Assembly: GCA_964430875.1 (NCBI GenBank)
Contig: CAYSHP010000091.1
Location: 1-8,093 of the forward strand
Source of the DNA: M55B127 sp035269185
GTDB lineage: Bacteria > Bacillota > Halanaerobiia > Halanaerobiales > M55B127
Direction: 5' to 3'
DNA length: 8,093 nucleotides
In this document: piece by piece, positions 5,520-8,093 of the stretch
How the letters are laid out: every line of letters begins with the position of its first letter
How positions within the stretch are numbered: the first letter of the stretch is position 1
Made by a program: the position numbers and the translations under genes
The notes under the pieces: model-generated
Database searches by the model: none
Told to the model about the DNA's origin: nothing
What the model saw: the letters and a program-made list of their open reading frames with translations, nothing else

Positions 5520-6374
5520 TTACCTTAGCTTTTCATTAATTAAATTCAAACGTTTTTCAATACCATCTTCTCCAGGTAATATTCTTCTTACACCAAATAC
5601 TTTTACTTTTTCAATATTTCTTTCGGCTAGAAGTTTTGTTAATTCCTCAATAAATAAACCTGAATCCTGTTTTTCAGAAGTATCCCTATCAGTACCCAAC
5701 ATTGTTCCCTTGCCTTTTGTAATTTCTACACCACAAGAAGGACTAGGATTCATACCTATAATTCCTTTTATTTCAAAACCAAATTTTAAATAATCTTCTA
5801 TCTGTTCCACAACATCTAAAGCAAGTTCTCTAAAACAGCTTCGTAATTCATCATGCACAAGTTCTCCGTATTTATACTTTTCTAATCCTAGGCATTGGTA
5901 TTCAGGACAAGGCATTTGAATTATACCTACTCCACTTTCTAATAATAGTTTAATTAAAGGAGTTGTTGCACCTTCATAAGCGCAACCTCCTGGAAAACGA
6001 GTATTAGTATTAAGGAAACAATGACTTAAAAAGACAACTTTTTTCTTCCTATTATCATTAAGGAAAATATATCCCATACGAAAAGCATCACTGAAAGACC
6101 CCTCAAATTTTACATCCCCTGTTGCCCAGATAGCTATAAAAAAGGGTAAATCTTTATTTGCTAATCTTTTTACTGTATTAGCATTGCATTTAAGAACAAT
6201 ATCAGCTTTTCCATAATTACTATTAGCTATACCATCTTTATTAGTGGCCCAAAAATAATTTTCACCCTCTACTTCCCATTTTATGATTCGATTCCAATCT
6301 TTAAACCTTATATCTGCTTGCTTAGATTCATTTACTATCTTTAACAATTCATCCAAATGATTTTTTACTAACAT
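5520..6374 (-). CDS. Fusion of SCP2-like domain with TudS/DUF523-related Fe-S domain
   Basis: A 284-residue two-domain protein. Residues about 5-107 look like an SCP2 sterol-carrier fold: ADIVLKCNANTVKRLANKDL, then the family signature ATGDVKFEGSFSDAFRMGYIF (84-104). Residues about 111-284 resemble the DUF523/TudS family, in particular the CD3072-type TudS-related proteins. Three cysteines sit in matching motifs: Cys119 (LSHCFLN), Cys156 with Glu158 (MPCPE) and Cys214 (SPSCG). In TudS, three such Cys hold a [4Fe-4S] cluster with one open iron that removes sulfur from thiouracil. The same activity is not implied here: the cluster could take sulfide or a hydroxyl from another substrate. Cys131 and Cys161 are additional. 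The start is firm (TAGGAGG 8 bases before ATG). It lies 23 bases after the alcohol dehydrogenase gene, so it is surely in the same transcript. I infer that the SCP2 part binds a hydrophobic or bulky substrate for the Fe-S part. Confidence 0.78.
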   Translation of the reverse strand: MLVKNHLDELLKIVNESKQADIRFKDWNRIIKWEVEGENYFWATNKDGIANSNYGKADIVLKCNANTVKRLANKDLPFFIAIWATGDVKFEGSFSDAFRMGYIFLNDNRKKKVVFLSHCFLNTNTRFPGGCAYEGATTPLIKLLLESGVGIIQMPCPEYQCLGLEKYKYGELVHDELRSCFRELALDVVEQIEDYLKFGFEIKGIIGMNPSPSCGVEITKGKGTMLGTDRDTSEKQDSGLFIEELTKLLAERNIEKVKVFGVRRILPGEDGIEKRLNLINEKLR

Positions 6375-6397
6375 ATATTATTCCTCCTAACGAATAA

Positions 6398-7486
6398 TTA
6401 TGGGACTAATACTGCTTTTATAGCTTCTCTATTTTTAACAACTTCAAGTGCCTTATTTGCTTCTTTAAGTTTAAATCTATGTGAGATTAAACTAGAAAAA
6501 AGTTCCTTATCATTTAAAACAGCTCTCATCGCACTAAAGGTATGACTGGTATCACTTACCCATATTCCTTGATATGAAATATTTTTATTTACAATATCTC
6601 TAAAGCAATCTATTTCTACAGTTCCATTCGGTTCTCCAAAACCAACTGATAGATATGTCCCACCCTTTTTTATAAGTTGTAATCCTTCTTTTACAACCGA
6701 AGGTAGACCCACAGCTTCGATGGCATAATCTACTCCTTTTCCCTTTGTTATTTCCATTATTTTTTCTTTTCGTTCACTAATTGACAGTTCTTTTCTATTT
6801 AAGGTATGAGTAACTCCAAAATTCATCGCTTCTTTTAATCTTTTTTTAGTACCACCAATCATTATAATCTCAGTAGCACCAAGATGTGCTGCAAAATATG
6901 CAGCAAATATACCTAATGGTCCTGGACCCTGTATTAAAACTGTATCACCAACCTTAGTATCAACATAATCAAAACAATGTGCTGCCGTAGCACCAGAACA
7001 AGAGGCAGGTACCAATATAGCTGGATCAATATCTTCTGGTATTTTAAAAATATCCGTGTTTTTTGCTAAAATAATATGGTCTGCATAGCATCCATTTAGA
7101 TAAGACTTTTCTTCACTTGATTTACTGATTCCATAAACCCATCTATTAGAACAAAGAAAAGGAGTCTTATTGACAGTACATTCATAGCATTGTCCACAAG
7201 TTACTCCTCTATTCCAAAATATTGGATCTCCAGGTTTTAATAAATCTCCTTCAACAGTTTTCTTCTTTTCATGAAGTTTAACTACTTTTCCCACACCTTC
7301 ATGACCAAGTATCATAGGGAGAGGAATTCTTGGATCATTACCTTCATACATATGGAGATCTGAACCACAAACACCTGAAGCTGTTATCTTAACTAAGATT
7401 TCCCCATCTTTTAAATCAGGAATATTTATTTCTTTTAATTCCATTTCTTGATTAAACTCTTTTAAAATCATAGCTCTTGCTTTCAC
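6398..7486 (-). CDS. Zinc-dependent medium-chain alcohol dehydrogenase
   Basis: A 362-residue NAD(P)-dependent dehydrogenase of the MDR superfamily that oxidises a secondary alcohol or polyol. Numbered from the GTG at 7486, catalytic zinc ligands are Cys40 (GVCGSDLH), His62-Glu63 (GHEGVG) and Cys163 (PASCSGA). The structural zinc loop is Cys97, Cys100, Cys103 and Cys112 (the last spacing is one residue longer than in classical ADH). The nucleotide fold has GPGPLG (187-192). The end of the second strand reads IGGTKKRL without the usual Asp, which leaves NADP use open. The start was moved: a TTG at 7495 directly abuts the AAAGGA and has no room for a ribosome, whereas GTG at 7486 is 9 bases away. 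The gene begins 20 bases after the shikimate dehydrogenase-like gene and ends 23 bases before the SCP2-TudS-like gene, so the three are likely co-translated. Substrate is not visible from sequence; a ring hydroxyl of a cyclic acid is inferred from context. Confidence 0.9.
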   Translation of the reverse strand: MKARAMILKEFNQEMELKEINIPDLKDGEILVKITASGVCGSDLHMYEGNDPRIPLPMILGHEGVGKVVKLHEKKKTVEGDLLKPGDPIFWNRGVTCGQCYECTVNKTPFLCSNRWVYGISKSSEEKSYLNGCYADHIILAKNTDIFKIPEDIDPAILVPASCSGATAAHCFDYVDTKVGDTVLIQGPGPLGIFAAYFAAHLGATEIIMIGGTKKRLKEAMNFGVTHTLNRKELSISERKEKIMEITKGKGVDYAIEAVGLPSVVKEGLQLIKKGGTYLSVGFGEPNGTVEIDCFRDIVNKNISYQGIWVSDTSHTFSAMRAVLNDKELFSSLISHRFKLKEANKALEVVKNREAIKAVLVP

Positions 7487-7495
7487 AAATCTCAA

Positions 7496-7501
7496 TCCTT
7501 T
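7496..7501 (-). promoter_or_regulatory. Ribosome binding site that fixes the alcohol dehydrogenase start
   Basis: On the minus strand AAAGGA (7501-7496) is followed by 9 bases and then GTG at 7486-7484. The in-frame TTG at 7495-7493 touches the site and cannot be served by it, so the three residues it would add (start codon, Arg, Phe) are probably not made. Confidence 0.6.
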
Positions 7502-7506
7502 CTCTG

Positions 7507-8093
7507 CTAATGATTATTATCAACAAAAGAATAGTTTTCTACCTCTTTTAATGCTGCTTCTTTAAAAACTTCAACTGAAATTTTTTTACCTGTCCATCTT
7601 CTAAATCCTTCAAGACCTTGATATGAAAGCATAGGTAAACCATTCAATGTGTCTGCTCCTAATTGTTCTGCTAATTGAATAAACTTTGTTTTATAAGGAT
7701 TATTAATAATATCATAGACAAGCAAATTAGGATTTAATACATCTATTGGTATTGGAATATTATTAGGGTTGTTATACATTCCTACTGGAGTAGCATTAAC
7801 AAAAATATCCATATTTTTAACAATCTTTTTTATATCTGAGTGTTTATCACCATCTAAAGCTTCTGATTTAATATTTTTATTATATTTATTTACTTTTTCT
7901 ACTAAATAATTTGCTTTTTTACTATCAAGATCTGCAATATATAATTCACTTATGTTTTCATTGGCTAAAGTAATGGATATAGCTTTTGCTGCCCCTCCAG
8001 CTCCAAGCAAAAATACTTTTTTACCTCTTAATTTGATGTTTTTTTCATTTTTAAGAGCTCTTAAAAAACCCTTTCCATCAGTATTATCACCAA
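7507..8093 (-). CDS. aroE: Shikimate/quinate dehydrogenase (AroE family), 5' end outside the window
   Basis: The visible 194 codons are the C-terminal two thirds of an AroE-family enzyme, which interconverts 3-dehydroshikimate and shikimate (or dehydroquinate and quinate). The frame is open to the window edge, beginning GDNTDGKGF. The Asp of NTDG is the family's catalytic/substrate-binding Asp, so the TTG at 8010 is an internal Leu and not a start. Then come LLGAGGAAKA (about visible residues 28-37, the dinucleotide fold), NATPVGM, NNPYKTKF and GLPMLSYQGLEGFRRWTG, all family hallmarks. After the second strand it reads IADLDSKKA, where biosynthetic NADP enzymes have an NRT motif. An Asp there favours NAD and is typical of catabolic quinate/shikimate dehydrogenases such as the Corynebacterium QsuD type. 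Together with an IclR gene and dehydrogenases downstream this suggests a degradative role. It ends in TAG 20 bases before the alcohol dehydrogenase gene. A biosynthetic AroE remains possible. Confidence 0.9.
   Translation of the reverse strand, partial: GDNTDGKGFLRALKNEKNIKLRGKKVFLLGAGGAAKAISITLANENISELYIADLDSKKANYLVEKVNKYNKNIKSEALDGDKHSDIKKIVKNMDIFVNATPVGMYNNPNNIPIPIDVLNPNLLVYDIINNPYKTKFIQLAEQLGADTLNGLPMLSYQGLEGFRRWTGKKISVEVFKEAALKEVENYSFVDNNH

Noticed and set aside
1..8093. CRISPR array, tRNA or rRNA genes, phage genes, toxin-antitoxin pair
   Set aside because: I looked for regularly spaced repeats, CCA-ending cloverleaf segments and conserved rRNA words, and found none.

Overview
The window is AT-rich (roughly 30% G+C by eye) with strong AGGAGG-type ribosome binding sites, GTG starts and a decayed ISLre2-family transposase. 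This suggests a low-GC anaerobic Firmicute, such as a clostridial or Halanaerobiales-type bacterium. The assignment comes from composition and gene families only; no rRNA or other phylogenetic marker is present.

Left part (1 to about 2550) is a transposon graveyard. An ISLre2-family element (about 138-1690, + strand) carries a transposase broken by three frameshifts. It sits inside what looks like another transposase gene on the - strand: the N-terminal codons and an excellent ribosome binding site lie at 1691-1761, and a zinc-finger-like continuation lies at 1-136. Both transposase starts are preceded by long inverted repeats whose downstream arm contains the Shine-Dalgarno sequence. The next ~860 bases hold only debris: a decayed frame with two in-frame TGA codons followed by an intact hairpin terminator, a short orphan C-terminal-like frame, and sequence I cannot assign.

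Right part (2549-8093) is a tight run of five genes, all on the - strand and so transcribed right to left. In transcription order they are: a shikimate/quinate dehydrogenase (5' end outside the window) with an NAD-type acidic cofactor pocket; a zinc-dependent medium-chain alcohol dehydrogenase; a fusion of an SCP2-like lipid/ligand-binding domain to a TudS/DUF523-related Fe-S domain; a large FrdA/SdhA-fold soluble flavoprotein; and an IclR-family regulator. Gaps are 20, 23, 132 and 67 bases, so one transcript is plausible.

Taken together the five genes look like a catabolic or electron-sink module for a hydroxylated cyclic acid such as quinate or shikimate. Two dehydrogenases would oxidise ring hydroxyls, the flavoprotein would reduce a C=C bond or oxidise the ring, and the IclR protein would sense the substrate. 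The SCP2-TudS-like fusion is the least expected member. The substrate is inference; the families are well supported by motifs.
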